This document shows positions 43,066-51,847 of a stretch of 64,000 nt of DNA, piece by piece. Source of the DNA: Corynebacterium simulans (GTDB lineage Bacteria > Actinomycetota > Actinomycetes > Mycobacteriales > Mycobacteriaceae); assembly GCF_001586215.1 (NCBI RefSeq), contig NZ_CP014634.1, positions 868,001-932,000 on the forward strand, given 5' to 3'. Numbering within the stretch: the first letter of the stretch is position 1; each line of letters begins with the position of its first letter. The translations under genes and the position numbers were made by a program. The notes below the pieces were generated by a model, which had not been told where the DNA came from, did not search any database, and was given only the letters and a program-made list of their open reading frames with translations.

Positions 43066-44690
43066 TGAAAAAGAAGACTATCGCTATCACGACCGCCGCC
43101 CTCGCCGTCCTCACTGTGGGCGGTGGCGGCGCCTACTACCTCACCTTCGGCCCCGACGGCGTGGTGCTCACCGCCGCCGATGTCACGACCGTCGCGGCGA
43201 AGGACATCACGCAGTCCGTGCCCGCCACGGGCTCGATCGCACCCGCCCGCGAGGTCTCGCTCGCCACGACGCAGACCGGGCCCATCGTCACGCTCGACGC
43301 GAAGGTCGGCCAGCGCGTCACGGCCAACCAGCGCCTCGCCTCCTTCGACACCTCTGCTACCGAACGCGAGCTCCAAAGTCAGCGTGCCGCTCAGGCCGCG
43401 GAAGAAGTCGGCGCGTTCAATCAGGTCGAGGACGCGCAGCTCCAGCTCAACCAGCTCCAGGACGCGTTGGATCAAGGCCTCAACGGCGAGGTCAATGCCG
43501 CCCGCGCCTCCGTGGACACCGCGCAGCACAGCTTCGACGACGCGCAGCAGGCCGTCGCCGAGTCCCGCGCCGCCGCAGATCCTTCCGTCGCCGAAGCCGC
43601 CGCCGCGGTAGACACGGCCCGCGCCGGGCTGCGCACCGCGAATAACGCATCGCTCCAGGCCGCGCTCGCCTCACTCGGTGCTGCTGGCGAGGCCACCGCA
43701 GACAGCGCCACCATGGCCACGTCGCTGCTCGCCTCGACCGAGGCGGATGACGCGGTCAGCGACGCCCAGAAGCAGGTTGACCGCGCCGAGGAGTCCTACG
43801 CCCGCGCGCTCGAGGCCGTGGACCGCGAGGTCGGTGCCAAACAGCGCGCCGCCAACGCTGCCTACGCCCAGCTTTCCGATGCCCAGCTCGCCCAGCGCGC
43901 CGCCGAGCTCAGCGCCCAACAGCAAATCGACGCGCAGTCCCAGGCCGTCAACCACGCCCTCAAGTCCGCCGCGGGCGCACGCGTCGCCGCCGAGGAAGCC
44001 AATGCGAAACTCGAGTTCGACATCTCTGGTTCTCAGCTATTTTCTCCGCTTAATGGAGTGATCACGTCCGTCACCGCGCAGCAAGGCCGCCCCGCCGAGG
44101 GGCCACTGCTCGCGATCGCGGATGACTCGTCCCTCCTCGTCAAGGCAACGGTCAAGGAAGCCGACATCGCGGATATCGAGGTCGGCGACCGCGTCACGTT
44201 CACCTCCCCCAGCCAGCCGCATAAGGAATACACGGGCACCGTGTCCTTCATCTCGCCCGTCTCCGCCGCCCCCGCCGCCCCCGCCGCGCCCGCCGAGGCC
44301 GCCGGCTCTGGGGCCTCCGCACCGGCGGCGAGCGGCACCGGCGCGGGTTCAGGGAAAGCCGAGTTCCCCATCGAAGTCCGCGTGGACGGCAACCGCGAGG
44401 GCCTGCGTCTAGGTTCCACGGCAAAGGTCAAGGTCGTCACGCACGAGGACAAAGACGCACTGACGGTTCCGCTCAGCGCGCTCATCGATGGCGACAAAGC
44501 CGTGCTCGTCGTTTCCGACTCCGGCACCATCGAGCGCCGCGACGTGAAATTGGGCACCCGCACCGATTTCGAAGCCGCCGTCACCTCTGGCCTCCACCGC
44601 GGCGACCGCGTACTCACCCAGGGCGCGGCCCACGAAGGCGACGTAGGCCAACAGGCATCCCTGCCCGACGCAGCGAGCGGAGAGAAATGA
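43065..44690 (+). CDS. MacA-like periplasmic adaptor (membrane fusion) protein
   Basis: 541 residues. An N-terminal helix (about 5-24) anchors it. A lipoyl half-domain (VPATGSIAPAREVSLATTQTG split across 50-72) precedes a long Ala/Gln/Glu-rich coiled coil (about 100-305) and the returning half (LFSPLNGVITSVTAQQGR). Beta-barrel and membrane-proximal domains follow, interrupted by an Ala/Pro/Gly-rich linker near residue 405. It couples a MacB-type ABC exporter to substrate or envelope. It lies in a coupled operon with the EsrI-like gene and the ATPase. Confidence 0.9.
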   Translation: MKKKTIAITTAALAVLTVGGGGAYYLTFGPDGVVLTAADVTTVAAKDITQSVPATGSIAPAREVSLATTQTGPIVTLDAKVGQRVTANQRLASFDTSATERELQSQRAAQAAEEVGAFNQVEDAQLQLNQLQDALDQGLNGEVNAARASVDTAQHSFDDAQQAVAESRAAADPSVAEAAAAVDTARAGLRTANNASLQAALASLGAAGEATADSATMATSLLASTEADDAVSDAQKQVDRAEESYARALEAVDREVGAKQRAANAAYAQLSDAQLAQRAAELSAQQQIDAQSQAVNHALKSAAGARVAAEEANAKLEFDISGSQLFSPLNGVITSVTAQQGRPAEGPLLAIADDSSLLVKATVKEADIADIEVGDRVTFTSPSQPHKEYTGTVSFISPVSAAPAAPAAPAEAAGSGASAPAASGTGAGSGKAEFPIEVRVDGNREGLRLGSTAKVKVVTHEDKDALTVPLSALIDGDKAVLVVSDSGTIERRDVKLGTRTDFEAAVTSGLHRGDRVLTQGAAHEGDVGQQASLPDAASGEK

Positions 44691-45358
44691 GCCTCATCGA
44701 CATGCGAGGCATCGTCAAGCGCTTTAACGAAGGCACCGATGCCGAAATCACCGTCCTGCCCGGCTGCGACTTTCAGATGGAGCCCGGCGAGTTCGTCGCC
44801 GTCATTGGCCAGTCCGGCTCCGGCAAATCCACGCTCATGAACATCATTGGGCTGCTCGACCGCCCCACCGCAGGCGAGTACTTCCTCGGCGGTGAGGACG
44901 TCTCCACCTACGACGATGACGCGCTCGCCCGCCTGCGCGCCGACAAGCTTGGCTTCGTCTTCCAGAACTTCAACCTCATCGGCCGCATCACCGCACTCGC
45001 CAACGTGGAGATGCCCATGGTCTACGCCGGCGTGCCCCGCCGCGAACGCGCCCGCCGCGCCGCCGAGCTCCTCGACCTCGTAGGCATGTCCGAGCGCGCC
45101 AGCCACCTGCCCAACGAGCTCTCCGGCGGCCAGAAGCAACGCGTCGCCATCGCCCGCGCGCTCGCCAACAACCCGGAGGTCATCCTCGCCGACGAGCCCA
45201 CCGGTGCCCTTGACTCCCAGACCGGCCGCCTCGTCATGGACCTCTTCCACGAGCTCAACCGCGAGCGCGGCACCTCCATCGTGTTTATCACCCACAACCC
45301 GGAGCTTGCCGCCGAGTGCTCGCGCACCGTAACCATGACGGACGGGGTGCTGAAATGA
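44687..45358 (+). CDS. MacB/LolD-type ABC transporter ATP-binding protein
   Basis: 223 residues. Walker A is GQSGSGKST (about 42-50), the Q-loop is VFQNFNLIGR, the signature is LSGGQKQRVAIARALA, Walker B is VILADEPTGALDSQTG and the H-loop is FITHNPELA. This is the MacB-like class that drives extracytoplasmic substrate or peptide export by mechanotransmission. The start and stop overlap the neighbouring genes by four bases each, so it is tightly coupled to the adaptor and the permease. Confidence 0.94.
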   Translation: MSLIDMRGIVKRFNEGTDAEITVLPGCDFQMEPGEFVAVIGQSGSGKSTLMNIIGLLDRPTAGEYFLGGEDVSTYDDDALARLRADKLGFVFQNFNLIGRITALANVEMPMVYAGVPRRERARRAAELLDLVGMSERASHLPNELSGGQKQRVAIARALANNPEVILADEPTGALDSQTGRLVMDLFHELNRERGTSIVFITHNPELAAECSRTVTMTDGVLK

Positions 45359-46626
45359 ATCTCACCGAATCTTTGCGCATGGCGCTCACCTCGCTGCGCA
45401 CCAACAAGATGCGCTCGCTACTCACGCTGCTGGGCGTCATCATCGGCATTGCCGCCGTCATCGCGATCCTCACCCTCGGCTCCGCGCTCAAGGGCCAGTT
45501 CACCTCTGACCTCGACAAGGTCGGCGCCAATAACTTCCAGGTCCAGGTCAAGGAACGCACCGACGAAGGCGAGACCGACTACCACGTCGAATCCTCCGTC
45601 GACGACCCCGACTCCCTCCTCACCCCCGAACAGCTCGAGCAGGTGCGCACGGCGCTCGCTCCCGACGTCGAGAGCGTCATCATCGGCGAATCCGACACGT
45701 ATCCGGGCGACCTGGCGGTGGAGGAGGCATCGGAAAGCTCAGCGGTGATGGTGAAACCAACCAACCCGGACTACGTGACGGCCTCGCAGTTCACCGTCCG
45801 CGCCGGCCGCGCACTCACGGACGACGACATCGCGGCCGACCGTGCCGTGACCATGCTCTCCGCCACGACCGCCACCGAGCTCTTCGGCGACGCCGACCCG
45901 GTGGGCCAGACACTGAATTTTGCCCCGCTCGACGGCACGGATCTGGAGCTCACCGTCATCGGCGTCTACGACACCCCCGACACCGGCGCGCTCATCGGTG
46001 GCGGCGAGGCCGAATACGCGCTCGTGCCCTATCCCCTCGCTGCCCAGCTTTCCGATGCCCCTTTAGCCGGCGAGGCCTTTTCCTCCGTGTCCCTGCGCGC
46101 GGCGCCCGGCACGGACAAGGCCGCGCTCGGCGCGCGACTCCAAGCGGCCTTCGACTCGATGTACGCCGACAACGAGGACTACCGCGTCGAGGTCACCGAC
46201 TTCAGCAAGGACCTCGCGAGCCTCAACCAGCTGCTCACGGCGTTGTCCGCGGCGATTGCGGCGATCGGCGGTATCTCGCTGCTCGTCGGCGGCATCGGTG
46301 TTATGAACATCATGCTGATTACCGTCACGGAGCGCACGCGCGAGATTGGCGTGCGCAAGGCGCTCGGCGCGCGGCGGGGTGACATCCGCCTGCAGTTCGT
46401 GACGGAGGCCATCATCGTGTGTCTCATCGGCGGGCTCATCGGCGTGGTGCTCGGCTCTGTGGCGGGCATGATCGGCTCATCGCTCATGGGCTACTTCGTG
46501 TTCCCGCCGCTCGGCGCGATTGTGGTCTCGTTGCTCTTCGCGCTCGCCATCGGGCTCTTCTTCGGCTACTACCCCGCCGGCAAGGCGGCAAAACTCGACC
46601 CGATTGAGGCGCTGCGCTACGAGTAG
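45355..46626 (+). CDS. MacB-type ABC transporter permease
   Basis: 423 residues. One N-terminal helix (LLTLLGVIIGIAAVIAILTLG, split at 20-40) is followed by a large extracytoplasmic MacB_PCD domain (about 45-265). The three C-terminal helices of the FtsX fold follow, including GGIGVMNIMLITVTERTREIG, KALGARRGDIRLQFV and the closing PAGKAAKLDPIEALRYE. Start 45355 gives the ATGA overlap with the ATPase stop. With the adaptor and ATPase it makes a complete MacAB-like exporter, likely for a toxic peptide, antibiotic or envelope component under control of the EsrISR-like regulators. Confidence 0.94.
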   Translation: MNLTESLRMALTSLRTNKMRSLLTLLGVIIGIAAVIAILTLGSALKGQFTSDLDKVGANNFQVQVKERTDEGETDYHVESSVDDPDSLLTPEQLEQVRTALAPDVESVIIGESDTYPGDLAVEEASESSAVMVKPTNPDYVTASQFTVRAGRALTDDDIAADRAVTMLSATTATELFGDADPVGQTLNFAPLDGTDLELTVIGVYDTPDTGALIGGGEAEYALVPYPLAAQLSDAPLAGEAFSSVSLRAAPGTDKAALGARLQAAFDSMYADNEDYRVEVTDFSKDLASLNQLLTALSAAIAAIGGISLLVGGIGVMNIMLITVTERTREIGVRKALGARRGDIRLQFVTEAIIVCLIGGLIGVVLGSVAGMIGSSLMGYFVFPPLGAIVVSLLFALAIGLFFGYYPAGKAAKLDPIEALRYE

Positions 46627-46635
46627 CCTGGCTGC

Positions 46636-46956
46636 ATCATTCATTTCGGCAACGACTACAACGAAACCGCCTATCCCGCCGTCCTCTCCGCGCTCACGGT
46701 GCCCGGATCGCATGCGGGCTACGGCCTCGACGAGCACTCGGCCCGCGCCGCGTGTGCCGCGCCCGCCGCAGCCGTGTACTTCATGGTGGGCGGCACGCAG
46801 GTCAACACCCCGGCCCAGGAGGCCGCGCTCTCGAGCCAGTACGTCTGCCAGTTCTTCGAGGAACACGACGGCCTATGCGCCGTGCGTTTCTGCACGTCCT
46901 AGTCCACGCGCGACGAGGACGTCGACGCGCTCTGCGCCTCCATCGCCCAACTCTAG
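46636..46956 (+). pseudogene. Remnant of a low-specificity threonine aldolase
   Basis: A continuous frame without a start codon reads IHFGNDYNETAYPAVLSALT, GYGLDEHSARAA and VYFMVGGTQVN, the N-terminal landmarks of PLP-dependent threonine aldolases. It then jumps to a C-terminal piece (YVCQFFEEHDGLCAVRFCTS-STRDEDVDALCASIAQL, broken at the dash). Roughly 200 central residues, including the PLP lysine, are missing. A TAG at 46900-46902 replaces the Trp expected in TSWST. The natural stop is at 46954-46956. Confidence 0.75.
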
Positions 46957-47043
46957 GTCTACCCCCTGTTCGAATACCCCTGTTCGACAAATACATTGGA
47001 CAATCGGTTGCAGGCTTTCCGACGCCTCCTTAACCTCCGTGGC

Positions 47044-48003
47044 ATGACCGTCTCCATCTTCGATGCCCTTGCTCTCGGCGTCGATTCTCTCAAGGAAGCC
47101 GCAGGACTCACCGTGGCTGAACTCCGCGACCGCGGCCTAACACTCGCCGACGCCACGTTCATCCAGCCCTTGGCCGCCGTCTACTGGCGCACTAAGCCCA
47201 GAGGCATCGCCGAGGCCCGCAAGGCCGCCCGGGCTGCCGGCCACAGCCTGCGCGTGCTCGCCCGCATCGAGGTGCTCGCCGCGCGCTGCGACGACCCTAA
47301 CGCCGCCCGCATCACCTTGTGTGGAACCGCGGAGACCAAGCTCGATGAGGTCGGCGCGAGTCTTGCCAAGCCGAAGATCCGCGTAGAGTCCGCCCGCCAT
47401 ACCTATGGCAAAGACGGCTGGCACCGTTTGGTGATTAACACCCAAGACCCGTGGCTGATGGACATGCTCAGCGCGCTGCCCGGCGACGACCTGCTCGACG
47501 GGTTCAAACAGTTCGTCGCCGACGGAGAACAAATTCAAGCCCCAGCCCGTGCTGCGCACGTAGTTATTCGTCTCGACGAGCACGAGGAGTACCTCGCCGA
47601 GGGCAAGCTCATTCGTGCCACGGATGGCACGGTGCGCCCAGCTCGTTTGCTTGTGCAGGAGAAGTTGGCGGAGGTCGGCTACGTTACGTTGGTGACTGAT
47701 TGGGGTGAGCCGGTGGATTGCTTTAAGACCACGCCGATCTTCAACGAGAAGCAAACACTCATGGCGTTTGCGCTGCATCCGCAGTGTATTCACCCAGGAT
47801 GTGTGACCCCGGCTCTGGAGTGCGAGCGTGACCACTTCATCCCACGGAACAAAGGCGGCGACACGAACGTCGCAAACCTTGTGCCGTTATGCCGGTTCCA
47901 TAACGGACGCAAGGCCGACGAAGATTCGTATACCCGCGATGCCGAGGGCAATTACTGGTACGTCACGCCCTACGGCAAGCGCTACCTCTGCACGGTGGAC
48001 TAA
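47044..48003 (+). CDS. DUF222 / HNH endonuclease-domain protein, second copy
   Basis: About 319 residues, with the same layout as the copy near 9 kb: helical DUF222-like region, then an HNH site with CIHPGC, ERDHFIPRNKGGDTNVANLVPLC and RFHNGRK. The first His of the usual HH pair is Asp here (RDHF). I start at 47044 (MTVSIFDALALGVDSL) by analogy with the other copy; an open frame extends to 46996. It sits among decayed genes, and nuclease function is predicted from the motif only. Confidence 0.8.
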   Translation: MTVSIFDALALGVDSLKEAAGLTVAELRDRGLTLADATFIQPLAAVYWRTKPRGIAEARKAARAAGHSLRVLARIEVLAARCDDPNAARITLCGTAETKLDEVGASLAKPKIRVESARHTYGKDGWHRLVINTQDPWLMDMLSALPGDDLLDGFKQFVADGEQIQAPARAAHVVIRLDEHEEYLAEGKLIRATDGTVRPARLLVQEKLAEVGYVTLVTDWGEPVDCFKTTPIFNEKQTLMAFALHPQCIHPGCVTPALECERDHFIPRNKGGDTNVANLVPLCRFHNGRKADEDSYTRDAEGNYWYVTPYGKRYLCTVD

Positions 48004-48018
48004 CCCCCACAAACGACA

Positions 48019-48038
48019 ACCCGCCCCGAAAGGCGGGT
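48019..48038. terminator. Short hairpin after the HNH gene
   Basis: 7-bp stem ACCCGCC / GGCGGGT with a 6-nt loop, 16 bases after the stop. No T-run directly follows, so termination is tentative. Confidence 0.45.
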
Positions 48039-48054
48039 CATTCGACATGCCGTT

Positions 48055-48425
48055 TTAGTTTTTCGTGCCGCCGAAAACGTCGGACATGGCGGTGGCGTCG
48101 AGGGCCGCATCGATGTCAGCGGCCTCGTTAGCGGTGAGCACGATGTCGGCGGCGGCGAGATTCTCACGCAAACGCTCGGGCTTGCGGCTGCCGGGGATGG
48201 GCACCGCGCCCTTGGCCATGACCCAGGCCAGCGAGAGCTGCGCGGGCGTCGCGTCATGCACCGCAGCCAGCCGGCGGACGAGCGCGAGCAGCTCCGCGTT
48301 GGCGTCGTAGTCGCGGAACTGCGGCATCGGTGAGTAGGCCATTGGACAGCGGGCTCAACGCGATGAACTGCGCGCCGCGGCGCCCGCGCGCGAACTCTAC
48401 GAGGCGATCGTTCGCGACTAGGCTG
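48055..48425 (-). pseudogene. Remnant of an aldo/keto reductase
   Basis: The C-terminal 95 residues of an aldo/keto reductase are intact (LALVRRLAAVHDATPAQLSL, AWVMAKGAVPIPGSRKPERL, ENLAAADIVLT). A second frame just upstream (about 48340-48425) holds the preceding strand, NDRLVEFARGRRGAQFIALS then PLSNGLL. The two are joined out of frame near 48340, implying an internal deletion, and the N-terminal two thirds, including the catalytic Tyr/Lys region, are absent. The 5' end is cut off by the divergent DUF2252 gene. Confidence 0.75.
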
Positions 48426-48432
48426 ATTCGAC

Positions 48433-49770
48433 GTGAAGACACAACATACTCCTGCCGAACGCCGCGCTGCCGGCAAAGCAGCCCGCAAGCACACCCCGCG
48501 CCGTACCCTCGGCTCGTGGCAGCCTGCCGAGGACCGCGACCCGTTGGGCATCATCCACGCGCAGGCTCCGGCGCGCGTCGCGGAGCTGCTGCCGCTGCGC
48601 TACGCGCGGATGGGGGAGTCGGCGTTCGCGTTCTACCGCGGCGGAGCGGCGATTATGGCGGCGGACCTCGCGTCGTTGGCTACCTCGGGCATCACGGTCC
48701 AGGCCTGCGGAGACGCGCATATCTCGAACTTCGGGCTCTTCTCTGCGCCGGATCGGCGCACGGTCTTCGACCTCAACGATTTCGATGAGACGTTGCCCGG
48801 TCCCTGGGAATGGGACGTTGCGCGACTGGTGACCAGCGTGGAAATTTGCGCGCGCGAGCGCGGCTTTGATCCGGAGGAGCTCGTCGAGTCCACCGTTGCC
48901 GCCTACCACCGGGCGATGTCTCGTTTCGCGGACATGGGCAACCTCGACGTGTGGTACGCACGCTTCGAGATGGAGGCGACACTCGATGAATTCGGTGGAC
49001 GACTGGGCAAGAAGTCCGTCAAGAGCGTGCGCAAGCTCATCGCGAAGGCCCGTGCCAAGGACAGCCAGCGTGCGGTGGGCAAGCTCACCGAGGTCGTCGA
49101 CGGGCAACGCCGCATTATCTCGGATCCGCCGGTGCTCGTGCCGCTGCGTGATCTCGTGGAAGGCCCCGAGCGCGAGCTTGCCGATGCCGTCGTGCGCGAA
49201 GCGCTGAGCTCCTATCTCGCCACGCTCGCACCAGAGCGGGCCAGCTTGCTGCGTCAGTACCGCTACCAGGATGCAGCGATGAAGGTCGTGGGCGTGGGCA
49301 GCGTGGGCTTGCGTGCGTGGATGGTGGTGTTCGAGGGCAACGGCGAGCACGACCCGCTTGTGCTGCAAATCAAGGAGGCGCGGCCGTCAGCACTCGCGCC
49401 CTATCTCCCGGCAAGCGAGTACGCTCATCATGGTCAGCGCGTCATCGAGGGCCAGCACGCCATCCAGGCGACGGCGGATATCCTGCTCGGCTGGACGCAG
49501 GTAGGCGACCACCACTTTTACGTGCGCCAACTGTGGAATGGCAAGGGTTCAATCGATCTCGATGACCTCAGCGCCGAGGAACTCAACGCAGTCGCCGTGC
49601 TCTCCGCCGTCACGCTCGCCCGCACCCACGCCCGGACCGGTGACCGACTAGCCATCGCGGGCTATCTGGGTAAAGGTACCGCCTTCGAGCGCTCCGCCGC
49701 CCGGTTTGCGCGGGCCTATGCCGACCAGAACGAGGCCGACTGGCAGGCGTTTCGCGCCGAATTCCTCTAA
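48433..49770 (+). CDS. DUF2252-family protein
   Basis: 445 residues, start GTG 48433. Conserved DUF2252 blocks are RYARMGESAFAFYRGGAAIM, VQACGDAHISNFGLF, FDLNDFDETLPGPWEWD and VRQLWNGKGS. The family has a kinase-like (APH/HipA-related) appearance, with HxN and DxxDFD motifs, but its substrate is unknown. The gene is flanked by aldo/keto reductase debris on one side and converges on guaA on the other, with a hairpin between. Confidence 0.88.
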   Translation: MKTQHTPAERRAAGKAARKHTPRRTLGSWQPAEDRDPLGIIHAQAPARVAELLPLRYARMGESAFAFYRGGAAIMAADLASLATSGITVQACGDAHISNFGLFSAPDRRTVFDLNDFDETLPGPWEWDVARLVTSVEICARERGFDPEELVESTVAAYHRAMSRFADMGNLDVWYARFEMEATLDEFGGRLGKKSVKSVRKLIAKARAKDSQRAVGKLTEVVDGQRRIISDPPVLVPLRDLVEGPERELADAVVREALSSYLATLAPERASLLRQYRYQDAAMKVVGVGSVGLRAWMVVFEGNGEHDPLVLQIKEARPSALAPYLPASEYAHHGQRVIEGQHAIQATADILLGWTQVGDHHFYVRQLWNGKGSIDLDDLSAEELNAVAVLSAVTLARTHARTGDRLAIAGYLGKGTAFERSAARFARAYADQNEADWQAFRAEFL

Positions 49771-49778
49771 AACGCGCG

Positions 49779-49808
49779 CAGCGCCCCGCCGAGATCGGCG
49801 AAGCGCTG
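49779..49808. terminator. Hairpin between the DUF2252 gene and guaA
   Basis: CAGCGC-CC-CGCCGA, a 2-nt loop and TCGGCG-AA-GCGCTG form a long GC stem with a single 2x2 internal loop. It lies in the 52-base gap between two converging genes and lacks a T-tract, so it is a probable bidirectional but unproven terminator. Confidence 0.55.
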
Positions 49809-49822
49809 CGGGGCGGGCGGGA

Positions 49823-51397
49823 CTATTCCCACTCGATGGTTCCTGGCGGCTTGGAGGTACAATCCAAGACCACGCGGTTGACGTCCTTGACCTCGTTGGT
49901 GATACGGGTGGAGATCTTCTCCAACACGTCATAAGGCAGGCGGGTCCAGTCTGCGGTCATGGCGTCTTCCGAAGACACCGGACGCAGCACGATTGGGTGA
50001 CCGTAGGTGCGGCCGTCGCCTTGAACGCCGACGGAGCGGACGTCGGCAAGCAGTACCACCGGGCACTGCCAGATCTCGCCGTCCAGGCCAGCGGCAGTCA
50101 GCTCGGTACGCGCGATGAGGTCTGCCGCGCGCAAGGTTTCCAAACGCTCTTCAGTAACCTCGCCGATGATGCGGATGCCCAGGCCCGGGCCCGGGAACGG
50201 CTGGCGCGCCACGATTTCCTCGGGCAAGCCCAGCTCACGGCCCACGGCGCGCACCTCGTCCTTGAACAGCAGACGCAGCGGCTCGACGAGCTCAAACTCG
50301 ACGTCGTCAGGCAAGCCGCCCACGTTGTGGTGGGACTTGATGTTCGCCGTACCGTCACCGCCGCCGGACTCCACGACGTCCGGGTACAGCGTGCCCTGGA
50401 CGAGGAAGTCAACGGAGGAACCTGCGGGGGCGTCGTTAAGCACGCCTGCAACAGCACGCTCGAAGGAACGGATGAACTCCGCACCGATTGCCTTACGCTT
50501 GGCCTCCGGCTCGGTAACGCCGGCGAGCTTGGCAAGGAACGCCTCGCGTTCGTCTGCGGTGACGAGCTTTGCGCCTGTCGACGCCACGAAGTCCTTCTCC
50601 ACCTGCTCACGCTCACCCGCGCGCAGCAGGCCGTGGTCGACGAAGACACAGGTCAGACGGTCGCCGATGGCACGCTGCACGAGCGCGGCAGCCACAGCGG
50701 AGTCCACTCCGCCGGACAGGCCGCAGATGGCGCGGCCTTCCGGACCAACCTGCTTCTGGATATCAGCGATGAGCTGCTCCGCAATGTTGTCTGCGGTCCA
50801 GTTCTGCTCGAGGCCTGCGACCTCGGTGAGGAAACGGGTGAGCACTTCCTGGCCGTGCGGCGAGTGCAGTACCTCCGGGTGGTACTGCACGCCTGCCATG
50901 CGCTTTTCAAGGCACTCAAAAGCCGCCACCGGCGCACCCGCCGAGGAGGCAGTAACCTCGAAGCCTTCCGGAGCCTCGGAGACAGAGTCGCCGTGGGACA
51001 TCCACACCTTGTGTGTGGCCTCGAGGCCCTGGTGCAGGACGCCGCCGGAAACGTTGACGTCGGTGCGGCCGTATTCACGAGAGCCAGTCGAGGCGACCTT
51101 GCCGCCGAGCGCTTGGGTCATAGCCTGGAAGCCGTAGCAGATGCCGAAGACCGGGATGCCCAGCTCAAGCAGCTCGGGCTTCAGAGAAGGAGCGCCATCC
51201 GCATAGACAGAAGACGGGCCGCCGGAGAGAATCAGAGCGACCGGATTCTTGGCCTTGATTTCTTCCACGGTGGCAGAGTTGGGAACAACCTCAGAGTAGA
51301 TGTTGGCCTCACGGACGCGACGTGCGATGAGCTGCGCGTACTGAGCGCCAAAGTCCACAACGAGGACTGGACGCGGAGTAGTGGTTGGGTTAGTCAC
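49823..51397 (-). CDS. guaA: GMP synthase (glutamine-hydrolysing)
   Basis: 524 residues; converts XMP to GMP with ATP and glutamine. The N-terminal class-I glutaminase domain has Cys87 in [10 protein letters not shown] and the His/Glu pair in [11 protein letters not shown]. The ATP-pyrophosphatase domain has the P-loop [14 protein letters not shown] near residue 233. The C-terminal dimerisation domain ends in [10 protein letters not shown], the universal GuaA C-terminus. It is the last gene of the gua cluster, separated from guaB3 by about 450 bp of pseudogene debris. Confidence 0.97.
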   Translation of the reverse strand: MTNPTTTPRPVLVVDFGAQYAQLIARRVREANIYSEVVPNSATVEEIKAKNPVALILSGGPSSVYADGAPSLKPELLELGIPVFGICYGFQAMTQALGGKVASTGSREYGRTDVNVSGGVLHQGLEATHKVWMSHGDSVSEAPEGFEVTASSAGAPVAAFECLEKRMAGVQYHPEVLHSPHGQEVLTRFLTEVAGLEQNWTADNIAEQLIADIQKQVGPEGRAICGLSGGVDSAVAAALVQRAIGDRLTCVFVDHGLLRAGEREQVEKDFVASTGAKLVTADEREAFLAKLAGVTEPEAKRKAIGAEFIRSFERAVAGVLNDAPAGSSVDFLVQGTLYPDVVESGGGDGTANIKSHHNVGGLPDDVEFELVEPLRLLFKDEVRAVGRELGLPEEIVARQPFPGPGLGIRIIGEVTEERLETLRAADLIARTELTAAGLDGEIWQCPVVLLADVRSVGVQGDGRTYGHPIVLRPVSSEDAMTADWTRLPYDVLEKISTRITNEVKDVNRVVLDCTSKPPGTIEWE

Positions 51398-51469
51398 GCG
51401 CTATAGTCTAGCCCATTGAACCGCCTTTAAATACGAGGTACCCCAGTTCGTTGTGGGAAGCGGTGGCCG

Positions 51470-51712
51470 CTACGCTTCGGGCTCTGGCGCGCGGGCGAGC
51501 GCGTGCTGCGTTGCCGTGGCTAGAGCGGCGCGGACGTTGCCGTCTGAAAACTCGTCACTCGGATAGTTCCGCGCACGAGTGAGGTCGACGCGAGGACCCG
51601 GGACTCCGCTTCGTCGGAAAGCGCAAGCATTCGCCCTGCGTATTCTGCCAAAATCTCACCTTGCTCGGTAAGCCGGATACGCCGCCCGACGTCACGCTCG
51701 CAGTGCAGCTTT
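51470..51712 (-). pseudogene. Remnant of a LysR-family regulator
   Basis: Minus-strand reading gives ERDVGRRIRLTEQGEILAEY then AGRMLALSDEAESRVLAS and GTIRVTSFQT, the end of a LysR winged helix, its linker helix and the first effector strand. Near 51540 the frame breaks and a typical C-terminal end follows (NVRAALATATQHALARAPEPEA, broken at 20, stop at 51470). Most of the effector domain and the first part of the HTH are deleted. Confidence 0.7.
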
Positions 51713-51842
51713 TCGACGACGGCGGCACCTGGGGCACCGCTGCCCTGCGTCTACTGATGGCGGCGGCCGTCCTGCTGCCCATCAGCCGGCCAAAGGTACG
51801 CACCTGGGGCCGCGAGCAGTGGCTCGCCGCAGTCGGGCAAAG
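51697..51842 (+). pseudogene. Remnant of an EamA/RhtA-type exporter
   Basis: The plus strand reads LAVQLFDDGGTWGTAALRLL followed by MAAAVLLPISRPKVRTWGRE and QWLAAVG, matching the first helices of EamA drug/metabolite exporters. The fragment has no start, is fused at its 5' side to the LysR debris, and runs straight into the 3' end of guaB3. A LysR regulator divergent from an EamA exporter is a common pair, so both probably derive from one lost locus. Confidence 0.65.
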
Positions 51843-51847
51843 GTCGG

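Noticed and set aside
44033..45295. 420-residue open frame on the minus strand
   Set aside because: Antisense to the adaptor and ATPase genes, which carry full motif sets on the plus strand.
49706..51406. 566-residue open frame on the plus strand
   Set aside because: Antisense shadow of guaA, whose conserved motifs are unambiguous on the minus strand.
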